Below are positions 23,356-34,920 of a DNA stretch of 64,000 bases, piece after piece; position 1 is the first letter of the stretch; the number at the start of each line of letters is the position of its first letter. The stretch is from Vanessa cardui. Taxonomy: Eukaryota; Arthropoda; Insecta; Lepidoptera; Nymphalidae. Position numbers and translations under genes: made by a program. The stretch spans positions 13,967,831 to 14,031,830 of the forward strand of contig NC_061125.1 in assembly GCF_905220365.1 (NCBI RefSeq). Direction: 5' to 3'. The notes below the pieces were generated by a model that was given only the letters and a program-made list of their open reading frames with translations, searched no databases and was not told where the DNA came from.

Positions 23356-23773
23356 GATGCATATTAAGAAAATATATTTCGTCACTGGATAGAAAAAGGT
23401 TCAAAGCGCCTATTTGATAATTTTGGAAAATTATGTTTAAATTCAAAAAAAAACATTTCGGCGCTTAAGCTATTCATTATTTTCAGTATCGATATGTATG
23501 TACTGTCATAGACGTTTAGCAGTTTTTTTTCTTTCAATTATTAGCGTAATCAATATTAGCAATAGTACTAGAAAGGGATGAAACATTCGCCTTAAATTAT
23601 GCTTTATCCATATCTCCCAATTAACTCTACTGTAACCAGAGTTGCACTTCGTTTAAAAAAGATAGCCATATTGTTTCTAATATTCGACAACACATTTTAC
23701 ATCGTTTTACAGTCATGACGTATATTTCGCACTGAATCCGGCGTAGGTAATCAATAACCCTACTAAAGCGTAC

Positions 23774-23899
23774 CTCCATGACATAAGGTCTGACGTACAA
23801 ACCGATGATGAATGTACCACTCTCGGTCACCGTGTACGTATGAGCGAACACGGTACCGTTAACAAAACGTACATCGAACTTGACAAATTGCTTACGCTC
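23774..23899 (-). CDS. Candidate internal exon, PKD-like domain
   Basis: The minus strand is open for 42 codons between an AG acceptor (TATTAG before 23899) and a GT donor (GAG followed by GTACGC after 23774), both phase 0. The peptide includes FVNGTVFAHTYTVTESGTF followed by IIGLYV. The pattern HTY, then G, F and alternating aliphatics resembles the last strands of a polycystic-kidney-disease (PKD) beta-sandwich, as found in some extracellular membrane proteins. An in-frame TAG sits in the acceptor itself, so the exon cannot extend upstream. The polypyrimidine tract is weak. No other exon of such a protein is recognised nearby. It may be a real exon with long introns; the protein identity is unknown. 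Confidence 0.4.
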
Positions 23900-24322
23900 C
23901 TAATATTCGGACACCTCGACATAGGAACAGATGACGCCTATATCTTACATCTCCGTGCTCAGATGCCGAGATAAGTCGATCGGCTTGATGGGACACAGGG
24001 ACTTTACCGCTGATCAATTAACTGTAAAGATTTCTAAATTGTTTGAAAAAAAAACATAATAGGTTAGCTGTACATATTCAACTTGTCTCTATGAGTTCAT
24101 ACATACATACTCATATGATATTATTATTGAAATAACATAGCCTATTTTAGTTCTGGTTAGAGCCGCTTTCTAAAGTCCAAAGAATTAACGTTTCAAAGTT
24201 TATCGATCAAAACTAATTTCCTCAAATTATTAGTATAAATAAATATATCATCGAATATTACCGATTTTATTTTTATGTACATTTATATAAAATAAAACAT
24301 AATAGTTTTGAAGTAAGCAATG

Positions 24323-24582
24323 AGCTGAGATGGCCCAGTGGTTAGAACGCGTGCATCTTAACCGATGATTGTGATATATATGATATATATGTACTTAATT
24401 TGTGTTTATAATACATCTCTTGCTCGGCGGTGAAGGAAAACATCGTGGGGGAACCTGCATGTGTCTAATTTCATCGAAATTCTGCCACATGTGCATTCCA
24501 CCTCCCTCTCCTCTCCTTAATGGAAGAGGAGGCCTTATCTCAGTGGGAAATTTACAGGCTGTTACTTTCCTTTTTTTACTTT
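24323..24582 (+). mobile_element. tRNA-derived SINE (family A), box B deleted
   Basis: The head GCTGAGATGGCCCAGTGGTT keeps box A, but the sequence jumps from ACCGATGATTG to TGATATATATG, so box B and the following bases are gone and replaced by a TA-rich run. Body and tail (CATGTGCATTCCACC, GGAGGCCTTATCTCAGTGGG, ACAGGCTGTTACTTTCC) remain. TAAGCAATG flanks both ends (24314-24322 and 24583-24591) as the target duplication. With box B lost it is probably transcriptionally dead. Confidence 0.88.
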
Positions 24583-24591
24583 TAAGCAATG

Positions 24592-25674
24592 TTTAATAGA
24601 CGATATGATTTGCTGTAACTTACTGGTCGTTCCGATTTCACACGATTATGGATTTACACTGCGTTCTTTTTTATCATTTTAATTTATGTATATAGTCTGT
24701 ACCCAGCTGTGCTATTGGGTGATAATCATAAGGTCATACTCGCCGTGCCATTTTGAGTCTTATGTCTTGTAACAGTAAGCTTTTTTTTTAATTCTGTATA
24801 GGCAATTACTTTATTATTATTACGATTTAATAACCCTATGGTATTAGAATTACGAGTGTGCTGAAAATTTTTAAAATCTTAAGACTTCGTAATTGCAAGC
24901 CATAAATAAAAAAAAATACAAATAACTTATATATTACACTCTTTATGTAGTACAACCATTTCAATTTTGATTTCGATATACATAATATGTATTAAATTAA
25001 GATTCGACTGCGTGAAGGTGAACCTTAAAGGATTATATATAATATACGTATTTCTTTTACTTAACTACTTTGCTATAAAATGCATCAAATTTCATATTAA
25101 ACACAAATTTTAAAACCATGTTCACAATAATTGATATTACTTAAGAAAATAAAATTAAGTATGTATAGGTACATATAATATATAGACGTACATTTATAAA
25201 GCGATTGAAACCGAAGCCTACTTTTAATTTCTTGTCTATCGCACATCAATATGGGAAGCATAATCAATATGTTAATATCAGAAGAGATAAGAAATTGAGA
25301 TTCCTTCATAAAAACATAGAGGCCGCCGTGGAATAGGAGTTGCTAGCATTCTCCGGCGATACGATCATAAATAAGGTCGAATACCGTTCAAGAGGTGATC
25401 TTCTGATGAATTTTTATCTTTAAATATATATTATGCAAATAATACTACTTAAAAATCAAAAGATTCTTAATGTGCCCAATTGTTTATCTCCGAATTAAGA
25501 TTCTTATCAATAATATATATCACATTTGACATTTTAAAATCAATCAAGAAATATATTATAAAACTTGAAAATACTTTCGAAAAACAATAGATAACATCTA
25601 CTAACTACATTGTTTTTTTTTTTTATTAAAAAGGATTCATTTTGAAAAAGGAATAATAATTAAAAACTCAACAA
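24592..25674. other. AT-rich DNA, nothing assigned
   Basis: Unique AT-rich DNA with poly(T)/poly(A) runs. No repeat family of the window is recognised. Confidence 0.4.
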
Positions 25675-25860
25675 CAGCGCCGTAAAATCGTGATTGGCTC
25701 CAAGTGAAAACTCGTTATGGCGATCGTAAAAGTCGACAATAATTAGGCGGCCACAACTGCGAGCACCGGTATCGATATGAGCTGATTACGAAAGAAATAC
25801 AGTCGTAGCGCGTTGATTTATTGTTTTGTGCCTTCGGTTTCATCGTATCACTTCACATAT
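25675..25860. other. Unique GC-richer noncoding block
   Basis: Contains GTGATTGGCTCCAAG (an inverted CCAAT), GGCCACAACTGCGAGC and CACCGGTATCGATATGAG. The 16-mer at 25749-25764 recurs inverted at 34981-34996 with one mismatch. No frame. Candidate regulatory DNA. Confidence 0.35.
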
Positions 25861-25960
25861 AAAACGAACATACATGGCTTATGTACTCTAAGGTATCATT
25901 GATCATCTGTTGTTATGTATGCATAAACTATGCCTGAACTGAATTTATTATTATTTATAT

Positions 25961-26166
25961 TGTGTTACTCCTTATGACATCAGATATCTGCCAGTAAAAT
26001 ACCCTATTCCATCCATTAAAGTCCATCAAAATCGGTCCAACCGTTTCAGAGATTAGTTGGAACAAATAGACAAAATTGTAAAGAATATGCATGTAATAAA
26101 AAACAGTTATTTTAATATTGTCACTACAAACAGTCAGCCCAATTTTATTATATATATAGAGATATA
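25961..26166 (+). repeat. Family D repeat, 5' truncated
   Basis: TGTGTTACTCCTTATGACAT, TCTGCCAGTAAAATACC, AAAATCGGTCCAACCGTTTC and the 3' block CAGTTATTTTAATATTGTC, ending in TTTTATTATATATATAG. Confidence 0.7.
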
Positions 26167-27429
26167 GATATGAATTAGAATGGCTGAGATGAATCACAGA
26201 TAAAGAAACCTCAGAATTACAGTATATGACATGAATCTTGTTAATAACTCTGCAGTATCAATAAAAATATAATTATATTTATTACAGCTAAATTCTCCTA
26301 ACTAGTTATTTCCACGCTAATTTTAATTCCAAAATTCCAATAACAACTTCGAATTTCCGACATTCTAAACGCAATTTTTCAACGAATCCATAAACTATTT
26401 AGATGTCGACCAATGATGTCACATCAATTCCAGTACTAAATTGTTTCTTGTTTATCTTTACTATTGCCATTGGTCGACTATTGACTCGAATAGATACTGA
26501 ACAAACGCGGTATCCGAACTCCCACTTTAAAAGCAACGGTAGCTAATCGTGATAACTGGCTTCTTTACATCTTGTCACTCATTTTTTTTGTAAATCTAAC
26601 ATTATATATTTTTTAAGTTTGTTCGTGTATTCACATAAATAAAATAATAATTCGTAAAAAATGGAATACAAATATGAATTGTTACGTAGATCTATTTTCT
26701 CACGAAGAGGCGCCCCTCCTTCAATTATAATCGAAATGCAAAAATTTGTGCGTGACCCTCATACTTTTACAAGTATATCTTAGTATGCGTGAGATGACTA
26801 AGAAGAAAAACAGTAAAATATGCAAATACCATTATATGTATATGTTAAGTTCATTGGATTAAATCAGTGATGGTTTAACGGGGAGGGCGCGCCTACTTGT
26901 ATTAAAATTACGACGTATTTTTTTTAGATATATATAAATGATTATGCAAAACATCCCTTGTCGTTATTTATACAATTATAATACATTAGAACCTTAATTT
27001 GACAAAGTGAAAAGTCGGATCAATGAGTTCATATGTATATACAGATCATGACGTTGCTATTATATCCCAGACATATATAATACGATGCGTCAATAGTCTC
27101 TGAAAGTAAATGATAATACTATTTATTTATTACAACGACGGTCACGCAGTATATCACATTATAAGGATAATCGAAAATAAATAACCTGCGAATTCGGCTC
27201 GACATATATCTCAATTTATTATAACAATGAATGCGATTGTATCTCAGCAGATAATTCAATGCAATCATCGGCTGCAAGTAATTAACTCTGACCACCATAA
27301 TACACGAGATTCGACGTCGCAACGCCACAAATTATCGTTAATTGCTTCGCACCATACATCAATACATATAAAATATATGCATAAAGAAAATTAATCGAAA
27401 TTACTTTTAACTAAAAAGAAAGCTTACTT
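26167..27429. other. AT-rich DNA, nothing assigned
   Basis: Unique AT-rich DNA with slightly GC-richer spots near 26400-26560 and 26690-26760. No gene or window repeat is recognised. Confidence 0.35.
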
Positions 27430-27821
27430 GACCACTCATAAGATATTCCACTGACTCGGGAATACTAAGTATAGTTCATCTTTGGTTTGGAATGCAAGTG
27501 AGCTAGTGTAACTACAGGCATAAGCGACGTAATTTTACTTCTCAAAATCAAAAATCAAAATCAAAATATGCCTTATTCAAGTAGGCTTTTACAAGAACTT
27601 TTAAATCGTCATTTAACAACTATATTAAATGAAGCTACCATCAGCTCGGAATGCAGATTCTACTTGCAGATAGAAGAACCGCAAGAACCAAGGTTAGTGA
27701 CGCATTAAAAAAAATAAAAAGAAAATAGTTAGTATTTCTTTCAGTACTAACATCTCTGGGCAGTGACTTACCATCAGGAGGCCCATTTATCCGTTCGTTC
27801 ACCCATATCATATAAGATGAC
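27430..27821 (-). repeat. Family B element split by a C insertion
   Basis: The right half of B in reverse occupies 27430-27536 (CACTCATAAGATATTCC, GGTTTGGAATGCAAGTGAGC, GTAACTACAGGCATAAG). The left half occupies 27726-27821 (GTTAGTATTTCTTTCAG, GACTTACCATCAGGAGGCCC). The family C copy sits between them, so B was here first. Confidence 0.65.
27540..27725 (-). repeat. Family C retroelement tail nested in B
   Basis: Starts with repeats of CAAAATCAAAAATCAAAATC, followed by TATTCAAGTAGGCTTTTACA, ATGAAGCTACCATC, CAGATTCTACTTG and AGAACCG. The orientation puts the GATTTT end on the left. Confidence 0.8.
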
Positions 27822-28065
27822 AGAAAAGAACAAACGCATAACGGAAACCAACCAAAATATATACATTTTGATTTTTGAATTTATATGCAAGGGAAGTGTT
27901 ACTAAAATGTGACGAAGAGAAAATGTTGAGGATTGCGTGCATGTGTACTATAGTTTTTGAGACATAATATATTGACACCACTGCGCTTTGTTGTTGCCTA
28001 AGTTGCTCGTTATCTGCTACGAATTATCCGTAAAAACATATTTTTACGTAAATTTATATTTAATT

Positions 28066-28146
28066 TTTGTATATGTACTGTCTATATGCATTTAGTTAAC
28101 GGTTATTTTAATACAAAAAGACCCTCTAATTTTATAATACGTACAG
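28066..28146 (+). repeat. Family D fragment, 3' end only
   Basis: GTATATGTACTGTCTATATG, CATTTAGTTAACGGTTATTT and AAAAAGACCCTCTAATTTTA match the last third of D. Confidence 0.6.
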
Positions 28147-29146
28147 ATTTCAAACATAAATTTAAACCAAAACACAACAACAAAAGCATGGCGTCGTAAC
28201 GGTTGCCTTTTTTTCAGACAATTACCGTAAAATTTCAATCGAAAAAAAAAGGAGGTACACGTAAAGTTTGACAAGTTACCTCTAATATCGAAGATAGATC
28301 GAATACAAGAGGCATCGGTCTCTAACAGGCACCTTTTTACTACACATTAAGGGATAAATGTATTTTAGAATATGTCCTTCACACGACCGTTTCATTGTTT
28401 TATCTGTAAAACCCTCATCCCATTTATTCCAAGCAGCTTTCTACGAAAAAAAAAGACTGACGATCAATACTAAAAACATTATACAAAATCAAAGAAACTA
28501 ACCCTACCTTAGCTCCTACAGTAATTGTCGTTATACGAAGTAAATAAGTATAATTACTATTCTTCACACTTTATGGTTTAGTACGGCGTGTATTGAAAGT
28601 TTGTTTTGATAAGCAATTCGTTACGAAAGGCAATTATATCGCAAAGCTTTTTGAAGCATAACGCAAACACTTGTTCCGGTTTTTAAAACGTTTCAACGAA
28701 CGTTATTAAATATCCAACGAATTTTGTACACTTTAGTACTTATGTACTTAAAAATGAAACATGAAATTAAAATATTTATATTATACTTGTTATTTAAGTG
28801 GACCATAAAATTAATAGAAGCTTAAAAAAACTATCAGCAACCTACATCAGTCGGTTAACACGTGCGACCTCTAGTTCACGGGTGTTCTTTTCAATCATAA
28901 TTGCTTCGTCAAACATGACCAATATTAATGTGAACAATAATTAATCGTTTATTTAACATGTTTTCGAATAGGAATTTTTAATATACGTACATATGTACGC
29001 ATATTTCATTCGAAAGCTATAGACATAATATATTAAGACTAAAAAAAAACTCGAAATCAAACAAAATTAATAGGAAATATTGTAAATTATTTATGCTACG
29101 CTATTTATCCCTCGATCTATTTGTATACATATATGTATACCTATTT
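28147..29146. other. AT-rich DNA, nothing assigned
   Basis: Unique AT-rich sequence. No frame or window repeat is supported. Confidence 0.4.
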
Positions 29147-29325
29147 AGCCACCTGATGATGTCGCCAGCGCCCATAGATATGGACTCGACAAGAAATATT
29201 AATATTACAGTAACCAACTTATGATCCTTGTCCTTGTAACACTGACTTACTCAACCTTTAAGTAGGAACACTGATCTGTAGTACCTACCCAGACGGGCTT
29301 GCCCAATGTTCTAGTCTGGCTAATG
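29147..29325 (+). repeat. Family B element with deletions
   Basis: GCCACCTGATGATGTCGCCA, GCGCCCATAGATATGGACTC, CAAGAAATATTAAT, then CCTACCCAGACGGGCTTGCC. Several internal deletions shorten it to about 180 bp. Confidence 0.65.
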
Positions 29326-29970
29326 TAAATTATCATGCCAACTGAATATATCAACCAAGAACCAATCAGAAATTAGGCATTATTCTATGACATGGCATCG
29401 ACTTAAAATCTCTCTAAAATATATCACGAAGTAGTGAATTTTAATAGTTAGTTGAAGTACAATTCATTCATTACAAAAGATAAATTTTCAATATAAAGAT
29501 AAAATTAATGTAACAAACATCGTAGTCGTTATCAACAATCCTAATAAACTCCATAAAATAATTCAACTGATAAAATAACGATGCTTACTTTATTAAACCC
29601 ACTACACACTAGACCTAACATTGCACTCATAACTTAAGAAAATAATATACAATTACTTGTATATATCGGTATAAAATGTAAATCAGTGCATAAAGTACCT
29701 GCTGAATTGACTTTAAATAGAACTAAATGTAGCAGATCGGGTATAAAACTTTAAATATATAGTACACGTAAACAACTCTCGTTTGAAACATATTATTTTT
29801 TACGGCTACTGAATACGAGAAAGACGCCGGTAAATTTAAGTGGCATTATATATCAAACGCCACTTTCCGACCCACGTCGAGATTCTTCAGACTTGTTGAG
29901 GAAATCAGTTTAATATACACATTAATGTTTATAAATAATTAAATAGAAGAAAGTTATACATATTAGTGAT
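29326..29970. other. AT-rich DNA, nothing assigned
   Basis: Unique AT-rich DNA with a short GC-richer patch near 29860-29900. No gene. Confidence 0.4.
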
Positions 29971-30262
29971 TATTTTTTATGGTATAGGTTGGCGGACGAG
30001 CATATGGGCCACCTAATGGTAAGTGGCCACCACCACCCATAGACAATGACGCTGTAAGAAATATTAACTATTCCTCACGTCGTCAATGTGCCACCAACCT
30101 TGGGAACTAAGATGTTATGTCCCATGTGCCTGTAGTTACACTGGCTCACTCACCCTTCAAACCGGAACACAAAAATACTGAGTACTGTTATTTGGCGGTA
30201 GAATAACTGATGAGTGGGTGGTACCTACCCAGACGGGCTTGCACAAAGCCTTACCACCAAGT
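29971..30262 (+). repeat. Family B element, full-length reference copy
   Basis: Starts TTTTTTATGGTATAGGTTGG with CGGACGAGCATATGGGCCAC, passes through TAGACAATGACGCTGTAAGA and GGGAACTAAGATGTTATGTC, and ends with GAGTGGGTGGTACCTACCCA and GCACAAAGCCTTACCACCAA. The 3' end can form small stems (GGTACC core; GGGCTTGCACAAAGCC). There is no coding capacity. Twelve more copies or fragments lie in the window, making it one of the commonest repeats here. The superfamily is not decided. Confidence 0.8.
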
Positions 30263-30299
30263 GAAATAAAATTAAAGTTTAATCACAGTACAGAACACA

Positions 30300-30472
30300 G
30301 TAACAGCCTGTAAATTTTCTACTGCTGGGCTAAGTCCTCCTCTCCCACTAAGGAGAAGGTTTTGAAAAATATTCCACCACGCTGTTCCAATGCGGGTTGG
30401 TGGAACGCACATGTGGCATAATTTCGATGAATTTAGACACATGCAGGTTTCCTCACGATGTTTTCCTTCACC
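30300..30472 (-). mobile_element. Family A SINE, tRNA head missing
   Basis: The tail and body are present (CAGCCTGTAAATTTTCTACT to CCTCACGATGTTTTCCTTCA). Homology stops there, so the tRNA-derived promoter half is absent: a 5'-truncated copy. It lies 38 bp from the end of a B copy. Confidence 0.85.
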
Positions 30473-31494
30473 ATTCCTTCCATTTCTTAATAATAATATT
30501 ATATATTATAAAAAGAAACGGAAAGAGAGAAAAAGAATAATTCCATGGTTTTTTATCATCTGTAAAATCTTGTATTGAATAATATGCCTTCTTTACCAAT
30601 TATTTATATTAATATTTTGAATAATAATGTACCTACACAACAGACAAAAGGATTCCATTATGATATTTTCGTAATTAATTAATTATTGACACAAATTAAT
30701 ATTTATGTATTACATGTTACTTTGTTCCAACATTTTACTAACATCCATTATAATATAGTGTAATGAAATTGACATCAATCTGGAAATCAACAGATACTAA
30801 ATGTCCACGCTTTTATATAATGATTATAATCTTGTATATGATCACACATGCAAACATTAATTACTAATAATTACTATAAAAGTAGAGATAAAATCGAACA
30901 AAATAGAAAATCAATAGATAAATCGTTCGATTAAATATGCAAATAATAATTATATCAATAAATAACACATCACAATACAATGGTAGCGTTGATATAAACG
31001 AATAAAAAGCGAATAATTGTTTCGAATGCAACTCGTTGCTATAATCGATACTCCTTACCTGCATCGGTGAAACGAGTACGCGTGAAGATGGATGTCTATC
31101 GAGATTCAAGTAGCCAGGTTAATCGAGTCAGCGGTATCTGGATTATGTCATTAAAACTTCATCACACGCTCATCCGTTGAGCTAACTGCACTTTCAAGTC
31201 AACGTATATTATAAAAGCACAATCTTTGGACCTAATACGACAGCCTACGTGTATAACAGGAACTCTTACGTCGCACCAATAAATTGTTCATTAATTTCAA
31301 AGCTACTTTTGCGGATAGACCATGTTATTGAAAAATATAATGTTAACAGATTTCGATAAGAATATTTAGGAATTATAAGCTACCTGTTTCGTGCGACTTT
31401 GATCGAGTAGAAAATATGAATTTATTTATAAATTAAGTAAAAATAAATTATACACACGTTAAAAACCTCTTTGTTTTCAACACCTTTTTCGAAT
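30473..31494. other. AT-rich DNA, GC-richer near 31020-31200
   Basis: No gene or window repeat. The 31020-31200 patch (CATCGGTGAAACGAGTACGC) is unique. Confidence 0.35.
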
Positions 31495-31626
31495 TAAAAA
31501 GCTTATGTCCTTTCTCAGGATCTAGACTATTTGTGTACCAAATTTCATTAAAATCGGTCCAGTAGTTTTGGCGTGAAAGCGAGACAGACAGACAGAGTTA
31601 TTTTCACATTTATAATATTAGTATGG
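31495..31626 (+). repeat. Family E repeat, 3' part
   Basis: GCTTATGTCCTTTCTCAGGA, TTTCATTAAAATCGGTCCAG, GGCGTGAAAGCGAGACAGAC and TTCACATTTATAATATTAGT follow E in the plus direction. Confidence 0.7.
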
Positions 31627-32067
31627 ATTAAAAAAAAACACTGTGTGATCAAATATTTATTTTCAATCGACCGAAGAAAAAGAAATACAAAATAAATTCA
31701 ACTGAATTTTTACTTTAAATAATCTGTCCATATCTATTCGTATTACGTAAAATTAAAGGACAAATTGTGAATTAAAATTTCACCCTTGAAATATAACTCA
31801 CTGAACTGTAAAGCCGTGAAGAATATTATATTTGACAATTTCAGTTTCTCTTAAGGACCCGCACCCACTTGCCGTGTACTTCAGAATTTTGCTTGAAAAT
31901 TCGTGAAGGAACAGGCTACGTAAGCGTATGAGAATATGATCACACTATTGTCAGTTTTGGACTTTGAAAAATTTGCTGCCGAAAAATTAAAGATAAAGGC
32001 ATGTCAAATTCATAAAGAAAATATTACCATTTGCATGCATTTAATGACTCTTGGAGAATTCTAATAA

Positions 32068-32245
32068 CCACCCCCCCATTGGGAACTGATATATCATATC
32101 CCTTTACCAGTTACACTGACTCACTCATCCTTTAAGCAGGAACACAGCAATACTAAATATTGCTGCTTGGCGGTAGAATATATAATGAGTGGGTTTGAAC
32201 CTACCTAGATGGGCTTGCGCAAAACCCTTTTGCATTACACCCATC
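32068..32245 (+). repeat. Family B element, 5' truncated
   Basis: GTTACACTGACTCACTCATC, GCTTGGCGGTAGAATATATA, ATGAGTGGGTTTGAACCTAC and TAGATGGGCTTGCGCAAAAC correspond to the 3' half of B. Confidence 0.7.
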
Positions 32246-32689
32246 AAATTGAAGTAATCGCCATAAAAACACGCTTCAATAGTTTGTGATATCTTAAAAA
32301 ATTAAAATGAATTAAAGAAAACATTTTTTTAACAGTGACGCATTCGTTTTATACCTATAATTCTATGTAACCTGCAAACAACATTTTACATATATACAAT
32401 TTTCATCTTAAATTTTAATCGCGTGAGTAAAATCATTAACATCGCCCTCGGCACTGATTCTAAAAATTAAAAAGTCTAGGGCAAAAAAATCTAAATTAAC
32501 ATGTAAAGTTCCACTCAATACTAAATTATCGTGAGGAACGGGGCATGTGATTTATAATGACCAAACAATATTTCCGCTACAAAACACAAAAATTATTAGT
32601 TGCAATCATTCTTCTAAATTCATTGCAAAAAGAAAAACGTCTAAACTTAGAGATAAGTCTGATAAAGCAATATATAAGGAGGTTTCGCT

Positions 32690-32940
32690 ACAAGGAGGTC
32701 GCAGTCAAAGTGAAGAGCTCGACAAGTTTACGGCGCAAAAACCGCTAGTGTTCGTGGCGGCAAGCGAAACGGGTTGCAGTTTTTGTAGGGAGCCCATCAA
32801 AGCTCGGTGTCGCGCGGCGCGTCGTCGCTCAAATGCGGCCCTTTCTAATTGGACGTCTACCTGTTGCGTCGACTTACAGTTTTTTCAGCTCCCCGACGAA
32901 TACAGACGGTGATGAGCACTCTACGTGAAGAGTTTCGTAA
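32690..32940. other. Unique GC-rich block, open on plus strand
   Basis: GC-rich sequence (GGTGTCGCGCGGCGCGTCGT) overlaps the 3' part of a 121-codon plus-strand open frame (32547-32912). The N-terminal half of that frame is AT-driven, and the Arg/Ala/Ser-rich end reflects CpG-rich DNA. No motif is seen. More likely noncoding than a gene. Confidence 0.3.
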
Positions 32941-33259
32941 TAACCCACTAGGCAATCTTTCTCCGCCTTTGTGTTTCCCTTTTTGACGAATGTTGCGTTT
33001 TTCTTTTGAGCACTACGTTACGTCTTGACATACGATATATATTCACATGTTTCCCAAGTTTACAAAATAAAAACCACAATCGATATATTCTTTATTCAAG
33101 TGGAGTATCTCTCGACTCGTGAATTATTATGTTACAGGAATTAATTAAATGAAAAGTTATCGGCAAATATATACTATATAGAACCCGTAAATAACTCTTT
33201 ACCTACCACAACATCACAAACATATCCATTCAAAGTTTATATAAATGCATAAATATATC

Positions 33260-33469
33260 ATAACCATCAACCTCCTGCCCTTATCCCAATTTTACTTGGG
33301 GTCGGAGCAGCATGTCTTCTCCTTCCATACTTCTCTGTCCGTCGTCATCTCACAAATAACATTCTTTCTAACCATATCGTATTTCACACAATCCATCCAT
33401 CGTTTATTTGGTCATCCTCTACCTCTATATCCATCCACATCCATGCTCAATGCCTTCCTCACAATATGT
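33260..33469 (-). pseudogene. RTE retrotransposon C-terminal remnant
   Basis: The minus strand encodes the last part of an RTE-type polyprotein: KRWMDCVKYDM, then EMTTDREVWKEKTCCSDPK and a stop. It corresponds to the GRPRARWSDDL region of the intact element but belongs to a different RTE family. An in-frame TGA at 33411-33413 replaces an expected Arg in the GRGRP context, consistent with CGA-to-TGA CpG decay. The rest of the element is absent, as expected of a 5'-truncated old copy. A plus-strand frame here (33245-33502) is its shadow. Confidence 0.75.
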
Positions 33470-33529
33470 ATAATTAATAAAACCAAATTAAAATATAAAT
33501 AAATAAACATGCAACCAGAAGCATCGGAT

Positions 33530-33895
33530 ACCGTTCCGAAAATAAAAGATCTACGTGATTCGGCGTGCTGTCGCAGCTCCCAGCCGGCACAATAGAGCGG
33601 AATATTAAATTCGGTTATGTCCGGGGTACTGTACGGTCCCATGATGATCGGTTTTGTTGCCTGTAATCATTAACGGTCGGCGGTGCGTGACACGGCGCGC
33701 GATCAAGTGCGCGGCGCGACGGTCCGACGCGTACGCCGATTCTCCACGCGCTTCTGCCGTGCGACCAGACACAGCCGGAAACGGAGTGACAACACAACAA
33801 AAAGGCACTTACATTCATTCATGCCTTTTTTTCCTACCGCCACCTGATTCAACGGACAGGTTCTCGATATCTATTACAAGGCCCATTGGATAAGA
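33530..33895. other. CpG-rich island
   Basis: The most CpG-dense segment outside the RTE (CACGGCGCGCGATCAAGTGC, GACGGTCCGACGCGTACGCC). Three or more short frames are open on both strands simply because of composition. It could be a promoter, first exon or conserved element. No TATA box or initiator can be assigned with confidence. Confidence 0.4.
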
Positions 33896-34920
33896 GTAAT
33901 TTTAATAATAATTTAATTTTAAATTAATAATTTAACATTCAATTACGAGCAAGGACGTATCTTGTGATCAACTTTTGAGAACGTATTAAACATATATAAC
34001 GTAAGTTGATAAGAATTTTATTGTAATATAAAGATGTGAGTGACACAATCACGAACGAGATAACATATTAAGATGTAGGCTGACTAAGACAAAACATCTG
34101 AGCATGATGTATGCAGTCAAGAGATATGCGATCTCACCGTCTTGGGTGGAAAGTAGGACAAGTTATCGCTCTAGAGCCGTTTGTATCGTTGCTTTAAACG
34201 TGCCGCTATTTGATAAGTTTTTGCGGTGAAACATGCTTTCGATATTACGATAGACCAAAGCATCGTTTAAACGAAATATTGTTTTTTATAAACTTTACTA
34301 AAATGGCACAAAATAATATTCCAGTAGTTTAATTATTACTAATTTTAGTAATTGGAAACTAAAGGTGAACTAGGCCTTTGAAGTTACTTGAATATCTTTG
34401 AAGCTCCAGCGACCGTGTCACTTAACAAGGCAGACGTGCGAGACGGACGTCTCTCTGCACGGCGGTGTATGGAAAACGTTCTGTCATCCTTACTTTATGA
34501 ATCGCTACCTAAATAACCCAAACTCAATGAGCTATTTGATCGTCTCTTAGTTCTTCCCCGTTGTTTGCATAACCCCTTATAACAGGTTACAAAAAAAAAG
34601 CCTTCAAGCAATGTAGCGTCGATAAATATGACCCACAATGATATACAAGCGCCTTCTTGGTAAATTCCTAGCTAAGCGTGTTGAATACTTTGGCAATATC
34701 GAGCCTTATAGTGAACAACTTATCATCGAGGATCAAAAACTTACATCTTTGCTTCGAGAGTTGGAATGTGAACACAAAAAACTTTTTGAAGTGCACTCCA
34801 TTTCTTTTAAGAAGTTTATGGCTATATAAACTTAAAATAATTAATTTATAATAAGTTTTGTCAGACTATATTTCACGTTTAAAATTATGAAGGAACGCAT
34901 ACATTTACAGAACCTGGTAA
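33896..34920. other. AT-rich DNA, mostly unassigned
   Basis: Contains a short lysine/glutamate-rich plus-strand frame at 34638-34829 (ends HSISFKKFMAI) preceded by a poly(A)-like run. It is not recognised and is not called as a gene. A GC-richer spot lies at 34400-34470. Confidence 0.3.

Noticed and set aside
24395..24596. Pair of overlapping frames on both strands
   Set aside because: They lie entirely inside a SINE with a 9-bp target duplication.
32547..32912. 121-codon plus-strand open frame
   Set aside because: The first half is AT-driven and the second Arg/Ala-rich from CpG-rich DNA. No domain, no splice context and no similarity I recognise.
34638..34829. 63-codon charged frame
   Set aside because: Possibly a retroelement or gene relic, but no motif, splice site or second copy supports it.
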